DNA of 64,000 bases from Meghimatium bilineatum (GCA_034231615.1 CM067316.1:61837353-61901352); one strand, 5' to 3'; shown: positions 30,821-41,880, numbered from the stretch's first letter. Program-made: numbers and translations. Notes: a model not told the origin generated them from the letters alone.

Positions 30821-31024
30821 CTGCATGTGTCATAGGGCATCCCTTACTTCTGCTGTAAGTATATATGGTCTCTTTATATATATTTTCGTGTATGTTTATC
30901 TCAGATATATTGTCATCATACATTTCTCCGACCATGTATGGTAAGATTAAATGACAAAATAAGGAAGAACAAAAATCAAAAACAATGAAAGGACACATGA
31001 CAATATCCGATAGGTTTTCGTTTA

Positions 31025-31240
31025 TTATCACGTGACATATTCTTTCCAGAATGTTGTCTTTATCCTGGATACTCTAAATGTCTCTGTGTACCGAGCAAGC
31101 AGACTTGCATTGACCAGAGACACATGCATACATTCTTTGATGTCGCTGGTCCATCATCTTTTGGATCTTCCTCTTCTTCTCTCACCTGGCGCTCTACTCT
31201 CCAAAATCTCCTTTCAATACCACCATGTCGCTTTAAGTGT
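31025..31240 (-). pseudogene. LINE 3' end, family F
   Basis: Minus strand ends RIKTTFWKEYVT, stop, preceded by a region matching the C-terminus at 38010-38332 (TEDIKDNMNTSLENANR and RKFIAKTAFW) and 46345-46570. The plus-strand 125-codon frame is its shadow. Confidence 0.7.
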
Positions 31241-31599
31241 CTACAATACTGTAATTACGATGTTATTTATTAGCCACCCTTCATTTCGGGTTTTGCTAGT
31301 CAAACTAAATGGTGAAATAGTAGATTTTAATATCTTAAATGTCTTAAAATTGTTGAATGATATTTACACAAGTAGATCTGACGATCTGAACAGCCTGAAG
31401 ATCTCTTGAAAACTATCTTCATAGCTCTACCAAAGCAGTATGGTGCCATAGATTGTTATCATCGCACAATTCCTTGAATGAATCGTGTTACAAAGTTATT
31501 ATTAGAGTTATAATGAGAAGAATAAGATGGTAATATAAAACCTGGAGACGAGCAATGTGGATTTGTAGAAGCTAAAGACTTAAACATGCACTAGATATT

Positions 31600-32340
31600 G
31601 TGAACACAACTCTTTGCCTACCATCAGGGCGTACTCCACAGTTCAAGTGAAGAGCTGCAAGATCACATAAACCTACTCAACGAAAGCTACATCAATCACA
31701 ACATGAAGATAAACACAGAAGAAGACAAAAGAGAAGTAATATCTCCAGACAGAGAACCCAATATAATCAATATAAAGATCAATTATCAATTATTGAAAAA
31801 TGTGCATACATTTACATATCTGGAGAGAATTTTGACAGATGATGGAAGAATGGACAGAAATATCAAGACAAGAATTCATAAAAGTCAACTACGTAAATTA
31901 TTAACTTATACCAATCTTAAAACATACATCTATCCCAATTGAAACCATAAGACAAACAATAAATTCAATCTTCATACCAACATTATGTTATCAAAGTCAA
32001 AAATGGACACTAGCTAAAGAACAATAGAGTATGTTTACTACGTTTGAAATGAGATATCTGCTGGCAAAAATATCAAATAGATTTTTAAAATTTAAAAATA
32101 AGTTTTAAATAAAAGATTGTGAGGAATTAAGATCAAGAAGAAGGTGGATTAAAGAAGTTACCAACGTTCTGAGACGTCACAATATTACTACATATCAAAC
32201 AAAGCAAACGTCCCAGAACCGGAAAACCCATCTTCATTCAATCATGGGACGCGTAGTTGCACAAACAGAGAAATTGCAATAGATCGAAAGTCACACAAAA
32301 CGTCATAGACATCTTAACAATAGTACTTACGTGGAACACA
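31600..32340 (+). pseudogene. LINE RT thumb and C-terminus, plus arm of the inverted repeat
   Basis: Plus strand: MKINTEEDKREVISPDREPN, YQLLKNVHTFTYLERILTDD, GRMDRNIKTRIHKSQLRK, TLCYQSQKWTLAKEQ, TTFEMRYLLAKISN, EELRSRRRWIKEVTNVLRR. Co-linear with LINE RT from the MKIN strand to the EMRYL block. It holds the longer version of the sequence shared with the minus copy at 30492-30820. Confidence 0.78.
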
Positions 32341-32424
32341 GGTTTTTGAAAGTTTCACTTGAACACGGCGGACTATCACTAAGACTAAGGGGTTATGAGG
32401 TGTAAACAAGAAAACATACACATT

Positions 32425-32520
32425 ACAATATTTAAAACATTTTCGACGTTTCGAACTTTTAGGTCTTTCTCAATAATAAATAAAAAACAGTGAAAAACAA
32501 TGAAAACAGTAAACTCAATG
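32425..32520 (-). mobile_element. Penelope-like terminal motif, fragment
   Basis: Minus strand TTGAGAAAGACC then AGTTCGAAACGTCGAAAATG. Resembles 41380-41510 including a flank rich in AAAACAGTGAA. Degenerate. Confidence 0.4.
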
Positions 32521-33294
32521 ATACCGCCACAGAGGCACTAGATACACTATTGACATGTAAACAATACAAAGTTCAAGGTAAAAATGATGTAAGTGAGACA
32601 TGTAGTTATTGAAGCGGATTTTGTTGAAAATCTTAAAAACTCTAATATATTAAGAGTGACAGAAGTAAACAGAGATCTGTTTTTATTCTCTATTATTGAC
32701 TACACTACGACATCTGGTAATGGGAAACATAGTAAATAATTAGAATGTTGGAGAATACAAACATTGATGGTAGAGATCAGTGAACAATAAGGGATATATG
32801 TTAGCAAAATAAGATATTATACGAATCGAAGGCCAAACGGAGCATTTTAATGAGATTTTTAATACAGTAAACTGTCGGTTAGATGAGTTTCGTGCTGTCA
32901 TATGATTCGATCAATTTGTATAATATAATAATGGCGAGATCCGTACAAGAAATACCAAGAAAATAACCTAGATAGCATAATATAAACAACATGCAATAAG
33001 AGGGATAGAGAAGGACCAAGTGAGATAATGCTGACAGTATGGCATTGTAGCATGGGGGAATATCGGTATCGGAAACGATTGACAGTACAAGATCTTGCCG
33101 CAAAAAAAATTTCGAGATAATGTTTCCAGTGTGGTATGACAAAACAAAAATTATATTCATCTGAAACTGTTCTGACAGATAAGATCTGCGGTCATGTGAT
33201 CAAGTTCCAGTGTCGAGTAACAACTCTAATTAGGAAATGGATGGCTGGGGTAGCAAAAGTAAAAAATCAAAATGAATAAAAAATAGCCATTAGT
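32521..33294. other. unannotated spacer
   Basis: No supported gene. A 93-codon minus frame (32879-33160) is hydrophobic but has no recognisable family. Confidence 0.45.
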
Positions 33295-33600
33295 GTTACC
33301 AAAATAAGTCGCTAAAACGACCTAACAACGAGACACAGTGACAGACAACGTTTCGGCTAAAAAGCCATTATCGGGACAAACAAACCACCACAGTCAGCAA
33401 ATCTTACATAGAGATAAGATGGTGGTGATAGGAAAAAAAAAGAGGAAAGAAGGACAGAAACAAGGGGACGACGGAAGAAGCAACGATAGGACTGCATGAC
33501 AAGGGAAAAGACGTTGTGAGGGAAAGGCGAAAGTGGTAAATAAGGAGGGAAACGTGCACAGACAAAGTGGAAATAGATCAGATGAAATGTAGGTTCTTGA
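33295..33600 (-). mobile_element. Penelope-like terminal repeat, left (inverted) arm
   Basis: Reads outward on the minus strand. It contains CCGATAATGGC, TTTTTAGCCGAAACGTTGTC and TGTCACTGTGTCTCGTTGTT. GGC/GCC can pair as a short stem II, followed by GAAAC and GTC as in minimal hammerhead ribozymes. CTGATGA is degraded to CCGATAA. The arm is an inverted partner of 33835-34145. Confidence 0.6.
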
Positions 33601-33834
33601 TTTCCACACTCCGTGTTTTGTACTTCGTCACATTTTTTCTTTGTTGATCCAACATTCACTTGCTCGATTTTGTTGCCTCTAATTGCCCGAGAAAGTTCGG
33701 TCTCGCTTTTTTTCTACCCCATGCGTTCTTGACACGTGTGGCCACTGTTTGCTATTTAACTTGGCATCTCTAGTTCATATTCTCTTTTCACAGCGGACAG
33801 CATCGAGCTAAGTACACATTTACATTTTTATTTT
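33601..33834. other. spacer between the inverted arms
   Basis: About 235 bp without a coding signal. If the arms are element termini, this is what is left of the interior or of a tandem junction. Confidence 0.4.
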
Positions 33835-34145
33835 ATTTGCATTAAATCTGATCTATTTTCACATTTTATGTGCAACTCCAACCCCCACCCCCTTACTTAC
33901 CAATTTTGTATTTCCCTCACACCCTCTTTTCCCTTGTCATGCTGTCCTATCTTTGCTTCCTCCGTCTTCCACTCGCTACTTTCTTCTTACTTCGTTTTTT
34001 CCCTTCCTATTATCACCATGTTGTCTCTATGTACGATTTATTTACTCTGGCCTTTTTGTTTGTCCTGATGATTTCCTTGTACTTGAAACGTCATATGTCA
34101 CTGTGTCTCGTTGTTAAGTTGTTTTATCACTTATTTTGGTAACTA
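33835..34145 (+). mobile_element. Penelope-like terminal repeat, right arm with hammerhead-like core
   Basis: Contains GTCCTGATGATTTCC, TTGTACTTGAAACGTCATAT and GTCACTGTGTCTCGTTGTTA. CTGATGA and GAAAC are the two invariant hammerhead core boxes and GTC is a possible cleavage triplet. Stem II pairing is poor here, whereas the left arm keeps stem II but lost box 1. Such motifs are known in Penelope-like retroelements. Confidence 0.6.
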
Positions 34146-34689
34146 CCTATTTATGTTCATTTTTATATCTAGGGCTATGTCCTGGGCTGATAATTCAGTA
34201 TATGTCATTGATGAAATCCACTTTAGTACCTGACTTCAGCTAGAGAACAAGGAAAAAGAAGAAAGTATAAGATTCGCTAAAAGTTAGAAAAGTCAGTTGC
34301 TAATAAATTTCACTACAACCAAACTCTTATTGTCTAGATGTTCATTTTTTTTTTAAACAAGGGGAGTAATTTTCTTGTGCTGATCTCAGGGGAAGTAATT
34401 ACATTTGTATACACGTGCATATCATGAGTCGGTCGCGTGAAGTTAAGCGTACTTGATCTAACGTTTTCATCGATCTGGCGATATCAAACGTTGCTCAGAC
34501 AGAACTTTGGTATATTTATTGTTGTTAATAATTAACTAGAGTTTCAATAAGTATGTCATAAGACAGCTGAAAATAACTAACCCACATTATATGACCAGTT
34601 TTTTTAACAGGGTTGCTTGAGTGTCGTTTGGTGACCAGATGGTAGATATTACCCTGGGTATATTTTTGAAAGATTACCTGAACTTCAAC
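34146..34689. other. unannotated spacer
   Basis: AT-rich with no recognised feature. Confidence 0.5.
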
Positions 34690-35638
34690 CAGTGACGTAC
34701 CTAGGATAGTGCTGCCGGGTGCGATGAACTTTTGATGCCCCTCCCATCCCGAAATTAATTTTTTTTTTTTTTTTAAATTGTAAAATTGTACAAGTTAATT
34801 GTTATCATCGATTTTATCCACTTTTAATAAAGACAGAAATAAATTTAAAAATTTTAATTTAAAATTATAAATTCACTTTTCTGATTGAAAATGTTTCAAT
34901 GTTTCTGAACGAATGCAAGTAATTCTAAAGGCCTTTGGTCCTTTTCTTTAAATTCTAATTCACGATAAAATTCTTTAAATTCTTTAAAATTAGCTCTCAA
35001 AAAGTTGTTTTTTCTAATATCCAGAAAGCACTTGTACACAACACGTTTTACACTTTTTCACTATCTGATATCTTCACTGGTTATAGTTAGGTTATATAAC
35101 TTTATGATGCCCTGAAACACGAGCCTGATTGTGCCTGCCAAAGTTTAAAACTTGATTTAAATGTTTGATCTTTATCGATGATAGAATCGTTGTCGTTGAA
35201 TGATAGCATTCAACGTTAGAATGCTAGAAATAAACTTGATTTGTCATCGAACTCAAACACTGCTTATGACGGACTTTTACGGTGTTAAGTGAACAACTGA
35301 ATGGACTGACAATTGAAACTGAAACTTATTTTTCGTTTTTTGTACAAGCTAAAATAGAATTTTGAAGTAAATTTTGGGAGTGTCTTCATTCGAGAGGAGT
35401 TAGTTCTACTTATTAATTAATTTTAATTTTAATGTTTTATAATAACGTGCAAAAATGTGTTATTACCTAATTGCCAAATAAATGGGCTTAACAAGAGAAA
35501 TTTTATTTTTTAACGGTGTAGCAAAGGCATTTAAACCCCATTTCAAAGTTTTCATTATTTTGAGGGATATTTTGATGCTCCTCAAGCCTTGATGCCCGGT
35601 GCGGCCCCACACCTCGCATCACCCTCGGTACGCCACTG
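34690..35638. mobile_element. hAT-type non-autonomous element, 949 bp
   Basis: The left end is CAGTGACGTACCTAGGATAG. The right end, reversed, is CAGTGGCGTACCGAGGGTGA. The termini are followed by matching GCCGGGTGCG and TTTTGATGCCCC-type blocks on both sides. Flanks ACTTCAAC (34682-34689) and ACTTCAAA (35639-35646) form an 8-bp duplication with one mismatch. The interior has no open frame, only AT-rich sequence. Terminal CAGTG and 8-bp duplications indicate the hAT superfamily. Confidence 0.83.
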
Positions 35639-35646
35639 ACTTCAAA

Positions 35647-36017
35647 AATCAATGTTTTATATAGCTATTCATCCTTATACAACCAATGTGGTTAAATGTA
35701 GCGTGCCTCTTAAAAAAAGAATGTCTGATGCCCAATCAAATAGATTCCTGGTCAATTTTCACTTTTCAATCTTCACAATTTTCAATTAACACTAGTCGAA
35801 TAAAGAAAATCACAATTTGTATTCGCATTGTTTATTGTCGCTTCATGTGTGCATTTATTTATTTCGAGTACGATATATCGATTATTAAATTACAGTTACA
35901 GTGTCCACACAATAGCTCTCGTAATCTACACTGAAAAGAGTTGGTATTGTGTTTGATTCTTAGCCCATGTTTTCGAAGTTCCATAGTGGTTATCTGCGCT
36001 ATGAATGGACATCAAAC
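35647..36017. other. unannotated spacer
   Basis: A weak 82-codon frame (35686-35934) with no recognisable domain. Nothing else seen. Confidence 0.45.
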
Positions 36018-37260
36018 ATGTACTCTTCAAAACAAGAAACGCAACATTATTGAAGTGCTAATGTACACCAAGAAATGCAACATTATTGAAGTGCTAATGT
36101 ACACCAAGAAATGCAACATTATTGAAGTGCTAATGTACACCAAGAAATGCAACATTATTGTAGTGCTAATGGACACCAAATTTCAAACGTGTGCTCATAT
36201 TTTATTTTACGGAATTAATGTTTCAACCTTGGCATGAAGAAACTTTCAGACTTTAACAATGAAATGATGTTCATTAAATTTGGTTTGAACTTTTATTCTT
36301 TGCGACTGAGGCTTCCGTTTCAGTAAGGTGTGAGGCCTCCTCTGGCCTGTATCAGAGAACGACGTCTCCGTGACATGGATACGATTAGCCATTGTTGTTG
36401 TTCTTGTGTCTGTTGTTGTTGAATCTGTTGTTGTTGTATAGCTATCCACTCTTTTCGCAGTGCAAGAAACAACTGTCGAAGATTGGCTGGAGCCGCGTCT
36501 CGTGACGGAGCCTTCTGTTGAGTTCATCCCATAAGTGTTCTATACGGTAAATGTCTGGACGCTGTTGTTAGCAAGGAACTGGGTGGTGAGTTGTGTCACA
36601 TGAGGTCGAGTGCTATCCTGCTGAAAAATCGACCCTCGATCAGTCAAAATTGGAAGAACGCGAGGCTGAACAAGTTCAGCAACGTATCGTTCGGCATTCA
36701 GGCGTCCTTCAATTTGCACTAGGCCATTTCTTTCCATGAAGTTACTTGCCTCTCATATCAGTACACCTCCACCACCTCGTGAAAGAGCCTCATCAAAACT
36801 GTTCTGGGCTTAACATTCACGGACTCTGTGGTAAACTCTTCTCCGTCTGTCGTTCACCCACTGCAGTCGGTCCTGGCGATAACGGTCCGTAAGAACAGGA
36901 CATCTATAGGTTATTCTAGTCCAAAGATCAAAGTCTTTCAGCCATATCCTGATCTTTTGATCTGAAAATCTACAAGCTGATGGCATTGAGCGGACTGTGG
37001 ATGACGCAGATGCAAATTCGTTCTTGAGCTGATGCAGTCGTATGAAGCTGTTTCGGCAGGAATTGTAACTGTGGGTCTTCCACTGCGGGTCGTTCTGTCA
37101 CTGAGCCAGTTTGTTGAAATGACCTCCAAATTCGACTAATGGTGCTTCTAATTACACTAAACTGTCTGGCCACTAAACTTTGTGATTGTCCAGTCTGTAA
37201 GCGTCCAATGATGATGTACTAATTGTTCTGTGGTGAGATGAACCATATTTTCGCATTGAA
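36018..37260 (-). pseudogene. Tc1-like transposase, inactivated
   Basis: Cut-and-paste DNA transposase remnant. Minus strand, in order: VARQFSVIRSTISRIWRSFQ and QTGSVTERPAVED (paired helix-turn-helix DNA-binding region), RDRLQWVNDR-like traces, FDEALSRGGGGVLI (decayed GGGSVMVWGG block), LNAERYVAELVQPRVLPIL, FQQDSTRPHVTQLTTQFL (catalytic Asp region, normally FQQDNARPH), then a shift and a C-terminal remnant. Stops, frame shifts and loss of the first catalytic Asp region make it dead. The left terminus ACTCTTCAAAACAAGAAACG resembles the end at 43645. No matching right terminus is visible. Confidence 0.85.
36033..36176. repeat. 36-bp tandem repeat, 4 copies, in the Tc1 terminus
   Basis: Unit AAGAAATGCAACATTATTGA then AGTGCTAATGTACACC. 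The first unit has AAGAAACGCAACATTATT, the terminal-repeat sequence of this Tc1 family (compare AAGAAACGTAACATTATT at 43654). The array is thus an expansion of the transposon end. Confidence 0.9.
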
Positions 37261-37774
37261 TATTCAACTGAATTTATTTCAGGACGGTAGATATTTTATA
37301 GACATAAAATAATATGGTCAGACAGTTTTGTGTTCAATAAGTTTCACGGGATTCTCATGAACCTGTCACAAGTTTTTACCAAAGATGATGTGTTAACCTT
37401 GACCTCTTTCGTGAGCTTACAGATAATGAAGTGAGTACAATTCACGTAACAACAAGAAGATAATGAACAAATAGAGACTGTCCATATGCTGATGATATCC
37501 AATCAACGAATATATTTTATAAAAGTAATTCCAAAAACGCTGCGTAATTAATTAATTTTTTTAAACAGTATAAATACCTGCTACCCTGGTAGTGCTGGAG
37601 TAGGCAAAAATGAACGAGCTAACAAGTTACAGAGGCAATTATTTAGTATTATTTTTAAAATGGACAAAGATGAGATTTTGAAGGCATATCTAGACTAATT
37701 TTGAAATTTTAAATTGCACTAAGATAAGATTTTGTAAGCAATTCAGTGTTATTTTTTTAAAGAAATGTTGTGGA
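37261..37774. other. unannotated spacer
   Basis: No supported feature. Confidence 0.45.
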
Positions 37775-37815
37775 CGTGTGAGAATTGACTTTATTGTATT
37801 TGGTTTTCCTCATAG

Positions 37816-38334
37816 GTTTCATATGGCAAAATAACACATTTGAAAAACGTATGGAAAAAGAACAAAATAGAAACGATACTGCCAATGTTAACAATTTTTA
37901 TTTTTGCTGTTGCAACATACGGCTGGGAAATATGGACCCTAAGTAAAACAGCTGTAAAGAAGATCAACGCATTTGAGATGAAATGCTCCAGAAAAATAAT
38001 TAGAATATCATGACAGGAAGAAAAAAGAGAAACTCAGATATTATAAACACATTGAAGATTCCAGAGTGTTGGTTACTAAACACAATAACAAAAATAAAAC
38101 TACACCTGATTGGTCATATAAAGAGACACAACTGTTTAGAAAGACAAATAATGGAGGGCAGAGCACCTGGGTGGAGGAGAAAGAGCAGACCAAGGAGACG
38201 ATGTACTGAAGACATTAAAGATAACATGAATACATCGTTGGAAAATGCAAACAGATTCACCCAATACAGAGAAGGGCTCAGGAAGTTCATTGCAAAGACA
38301 GCGTTCTGGTGAGAATACGTCACATGACAACATA
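37816..38334 (+). pseudogene. LINE C-terminus, family F, inserted in SINE-C
   Basis: Plus strand: LKNVWKKNKIETILPMLTIF, IFAVATYGWEIWTLSKTAVK, KINAFEMKCSRKIIRIS, stop, RNSDIINTLKIPECWLLNTI, KIKLHLIGHIKRHNCLERQ, IMEGRAPGWRRKSRPRRRC, TEDIKDNMNTSLENANR. It ends with GAATACGTCACATGAC. Complete for thumb and C-terminus, with one stop and one shift; 5' truncated as usual for LINE insertions. Same 3' end as 31025-31240 and 46345-46570. Confidence 0.85.
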
Positions 38335-38375
38335 TATTACTCTCAACGAAGAGTACGCAGGCTGCCCAGAGTATC

Positions 38376-38535
38376 ATTTATAGCACATGACTTCATAGCA
38401 CGTGACATTATAGCAAGTGACGTTATAGCAAGTGGCTATATAGCACGTGGCTTCATAGCGCGTGACTTTAATAGTACGTGACGTTATAGCAAGTGGCTTA
38501 TATCACGTGGCTTTATAGCACGTGGCTTCATAGCT
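38376..38535. repeat. 15/16-bp minisatellite, about 10 copies
   Basis: Unit TAGCACGTGACTTCA or TAGCAAGTGACGTTA, expanded from TAGCACATGACTTCATAGC, which is SINE-C body (compare CACAGCACGTAACTC at 26139). The E-box-like CACGTG recurs in many units. Confidence 0.8.
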
Positions 38536-38819
38536 TCAAGCGATATTCCAAAATGATCTAAGAAAAATATTCACCTTGAAAACAAAACGTCTCTATCCGG
38601 ATTCGAACACGCGACTTTGTTTATGTGGGTAGCATGACAACTACACTATAAAGATGTCCCGAAGTTTTGTTGGAGAATGATTCATCAACTGTAGCTATAT
38701 TCTTCCATAGACAGCACACAGAGATTGAAGCATAAATAGTACATAAACTGCAGACATTTTGTATCAATCGCAGACCGAGTAGGAAATGGGCGAGAGAAAA
38801 AGTCGAATATGTTCTTGAA

Positions 38820-39422
38820 TAACCATCGAGCGAAGGGAACAATAAAGCCATCGAGCGAAGATAACAATAAAACCATCGAGCGAAGGGAACAATAAAGCCA
38901 TCGAGCGAAGATAACAATAAAACCATCGAGCAAAGATAACAATAAAGCCATCGAGCGAAAGGAACAATAAAGCCATCGAGCGAAAGGAACAATAAAGCCA
39001 TCGAACGAAGATGAGAATAAAACCATCGAGCGAAGATAACAATAAAGCCATCGATCCAAGGGAACAATAAAGCCATCGAGCGAAAGGAACAATAAAGCCA
39101 TCGAACGAATGGAACAATAAAGCCATCGGGCGAAGATAACAATAAAACCATCGAGCGAAGGGAACAGTAAAGCTATCGAGCGAAATTAACAGTAAAGTCA
39201 TCGAGTGAAGAGAACAATAAAGTAATCGAGAGAATGGAACAATAAAGTCATCGAGCAAAGGGAACAGTAAAATCATCGAGCAAAGGGAACAATGAAGCCA
39301 TCGAGCGAAGGGAAGAATAAAGTCATCGAGCTAAGGGAAAAATAAAGCCATCGAATGAAGGGAACAATAAAGCCAACGAGCTAAGGGAACAATAAAGCCA
39401 TCAAGCGAAGGGAACAATGAAG
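38820..39422. repeat. 25-bp minisatellite, about 24 copies
   Basis: Unit CCATCGAGCGAAGGGAACAA plus TAAAG. Substitutions increase toward the right end. Three overlapping minus frames (138-176 codons) are repeat translations. Confidence 0.92.
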
Positions 39423-40299
39423 ATACATAATCTATGCTACTTGCTGAAAAATACTGAACCGTGACCATTGACTGTACTATAAGACCCTCTGTACGGAAAG
39501 TAATCAAGACCTAAAAAAGACTGATTAACTTTTTTACTATGTCCATGCATTTCGTTGGTCGACCTTTGGTGTGTTTTTTTTTGTTTGTTGTTTTTGCATG
39601 CAACTTTGAGTATATAAACAATGATAAATTAAATATCACGACAATAATTAAAATGTCACGAATGAAGACATGTTTACTTTTATTGAGAGGTCTATACTAG
39701 GACCTGGTCATTACTGAGCAGCTATGGATTTGCCCAGAGTGTGATGACGTCATTTGTTTAAATACTTGAATACCTTCATCTTGACGCATGCTTCTGTTTA
39801 TATTATTGGTATATTTTTAACTCTCACATGCTAAATATAATACTCTTGCTCGTTCCTATACAATTGTAATGCATCATTACACCCATCCTTTACGGCGTCG
39901 CAGAGTTAAGATGAACAAACAAGGGTTGAAAGTTGCGTGTCACAAGATTGATTTATTCTTATATGTAACCTATAGCATGCCGTTTTTACTACTAGACGTG
40001 CGTCAAACCATCAATAAAACAAAAATATAGTTTAGCTTGTATCGTTTTATCTGGCATATCACTGTAATTACTACTATATGTGAGTATGCCAGTGGGTAAT
40101 GATAGACTTGAAATTGTAGACCAAACTTTACGTTTTATGTCACGTATTTACTATTTCAGTAGGCAGGTTCAACGAAATCTAGGATAATCTTTAGCCCTGA
40201 TTAACAATGCATAATGAAACACGCAAGTTACAAGACTGATTTGTTGATTGATTTTGTTTATTTGTGGCCCCTTATATATATATTTTCGATCATGCATTG
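39423..40299. other. unannotated spacer
   Basis: No recognised gene or repeat. Confidence 0.5.
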
Positions 40300-40800
40300 T
40301 GGGGTCCGAAAGAGGAGATAATAATAGGGATACTAGAACAGGTTATATAAGTTGTAAGAAGCAATTAAGGGGGAGGGAGTTGGGGTGTTAGGGTGAGGAT
40401 GAAAATGCTATCACATTGAACAGAGGTGAGCAACTTTATTGGTTCGATATCCGGATTGATTATATTTCGTGTGGGAATGGACCAACAACCTTTTTTTTTA
40501 GTGTCCTGTAGTTTAAAGTAGTTTGTTTTTCTAAACTCAAAATCTACTAAATATAGTAATTTAAAATCAGCCCAGCAGGCCTGTGAAAGTACATTGGCGG
40601 GCCGGATTTAGTCCACATGCCACATTTATCTCACCCCCTCTTAAAGAATGCCAAAAAGTGCACACACAAAAAAAGCTATCTTGAAATATGATGCACAGAA
40701 ATTGTGCAAATATCGCATTCAATCTGTACACCATGAAAATTACATTGCGTTATCTGGACTGCATCCCGATAACCGGCAGGAGTTTATTTCTTGCATATTT
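40300..40800 (+). mobile_element. degenerate SINE-A with an inserted MITE-like segment
   Basis: GGTCCGAAAGAGGAGATAAT and GTAAGAAGCAATTAAGG resemble the SINE-A 5' half. About 40420-40620 contains GGCGGGCCGGATTTAGTCC, similar to GGGCGGATTTGGCCC in the hAT MITE at 9414. GCAAATATCGCATTCAATCT, CATTGCGTTATCTGGACTGC and GGCAGGAGTTTA then match the SINE-A 3' half. Confidence 0.5.
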
Positions 40801-40846
40801 CTGTCATGTTTTACTGTGGTTCCATCTGTTGTTCATGAAAAAATTG

Positions 40847-41095
40847 GCTCAACCATTTGATTTGTTTATGAGGTCATAGGTTAGATTCCGTCTTGTGGCG
40901 TCTTGTTTATGAGGTCATAGGTTAGATTCCGTGTTGTGTCATGAGGTATAGGTTAGATTCCGTGTTGTGGCGTCTTGTTTTTGAGGTCATAGGTTAGATT
41001 CCGTGCTGTGGCGTCTTGTTTATGAGGTCATAGGTTAGATTCCGTGTTGTGTCATGAGGTCCTAGGTTAGATTCCGTGTTGTGGCGTCTTGTTTA
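40847..41095 (+). repeat. 41/32-bp array of a tRNA-like B box, about 6 copies
   Basis: Unit TGAGGTCATAGGTTAGATTC, then CGTGTTGTGGCGTCTTGTTT. GAGGTCATAGGTTAGATTCC is a B-box-type sequence (one change from GGTTCGATTCC), preceded once by TTGGCTCAACCATTTGA. A SINE head seems to have been multiplied. Two units lack 9-10 bp. Confidence 0.75.
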
Positions 41096-41263
41096 CAAAT
41101 TCATTTCTACCGATGTCTTGGGATTATGGATTTCTGCCAAAGTTGTTAAGAGGGACGGAGTATGGATATGATAACCTGAGCACAGTATGGTCAATCCTCT
41201 ATATAAATTAATAATATTTACGTAAAACACAAAGTCAATGAGCTTTACAATGAACACGCAGAC

Positions 41264-41353
41264 TATCAGACTATCAGACTATCAGACTATCAGGCTATCA
41301 GACTATCAGACTATCAGACTATCAGACTATCAGACTATCAGACTATCAGACTA
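41264..41353. repeat. 8-bp repeat, 11 copies
   Basis: ACTATCAG repeated in register with a single GGCTATC variant. Confidence 0.95.
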
Positions 41354-41379
41354 TAGGGTATGGGTATGAAACAAATACA

Positions 41380-41510
41380 AACAACAGTGTACAAGACAGT
41401 TTCAATGTTTCAACCTTCAGATCTTTTCTTGAAAAAAAAAGAAACACCGTAATACAAGCATAAAACAATGCAAACAGTGAACAAATAGTAAAAACAGTAA
41501 AAAAATAATT
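41380..41510 (-). mobile_element. Penelope-like terminal motif, fragment
   Basis: Minus strand TCAAGAAAAGATCTGAAGG, then TTGAAACATTG. Layout and flanks resemble 32425-32520. Weak. Confidence 0.35.
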
Positions 41511-41814
41511 ACACTTTCACAGAAGATTCGGCAAAAATTCGGCAAAAAATTTTTTTTAAACATCTAAGGTAATATTGACATACGTATAAACAAGTGTTGT
41601 CATAGAAACGCACATTAACAAAAAATATGAGGAATGAGAAAACAATAAAAGTACTATAAATGACAACAATATGGACGACAATACAACAAATCTCCAACAA
41701 TCTACATGTAAATAAATGAATGATCGTATAGATTCTAAGTCGTTTTATCGCTAAACGTTAGGATTCCTCACTTCCAACACATGTATTTGATACCCGTGTA
41801 TTTAATGCCGTGTA

Positions 41815-41880
41815 CATGCAGGAGTTTGCGGTAATGAGAGAGCAGACACTCTTGCATCCAATGCATCCATATAAGGAAGT
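41815..41880 (+). pseudogene. RNase H fragment of a jockey-like LINE
   Basis: Plus-strand AGVCGNERADTLASNAS is the last conserved block of LINE RNase H domains (HAGVxGNExADxLA). Nothing upstream can be read. Confidence 0.6.

Larger units (their letters stand above)
37775..38650 (-). mobile_element. tRNA-derived SINE-C, split by a LINE and carrying a short array
   Basis: The 3' end lies at 37775-37815 (TTGACTTTATTGTATTTGG, then TTTTCCTC). The remainder is at 38335-38650: ACGCAGGCTGCCCAGAGTAT, the 15/16-bp array, TAGCTTCAAGCGAT and B box reversed GGATTCGAACACGCGAC. The intervening 37816-38334 is a LINE on the opposite strand. Confidence 0.65.

Noticed and set aside
37480-37500. YADDIQ peptide on the plus strand as an RT catalytic site
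   Set aside because: It lies upstream of the SINE-C 3' end that the family F LINE interrupts, so it is outside that insertion, and no flanking RT sequence can be read. A chance four-residue match is likely.
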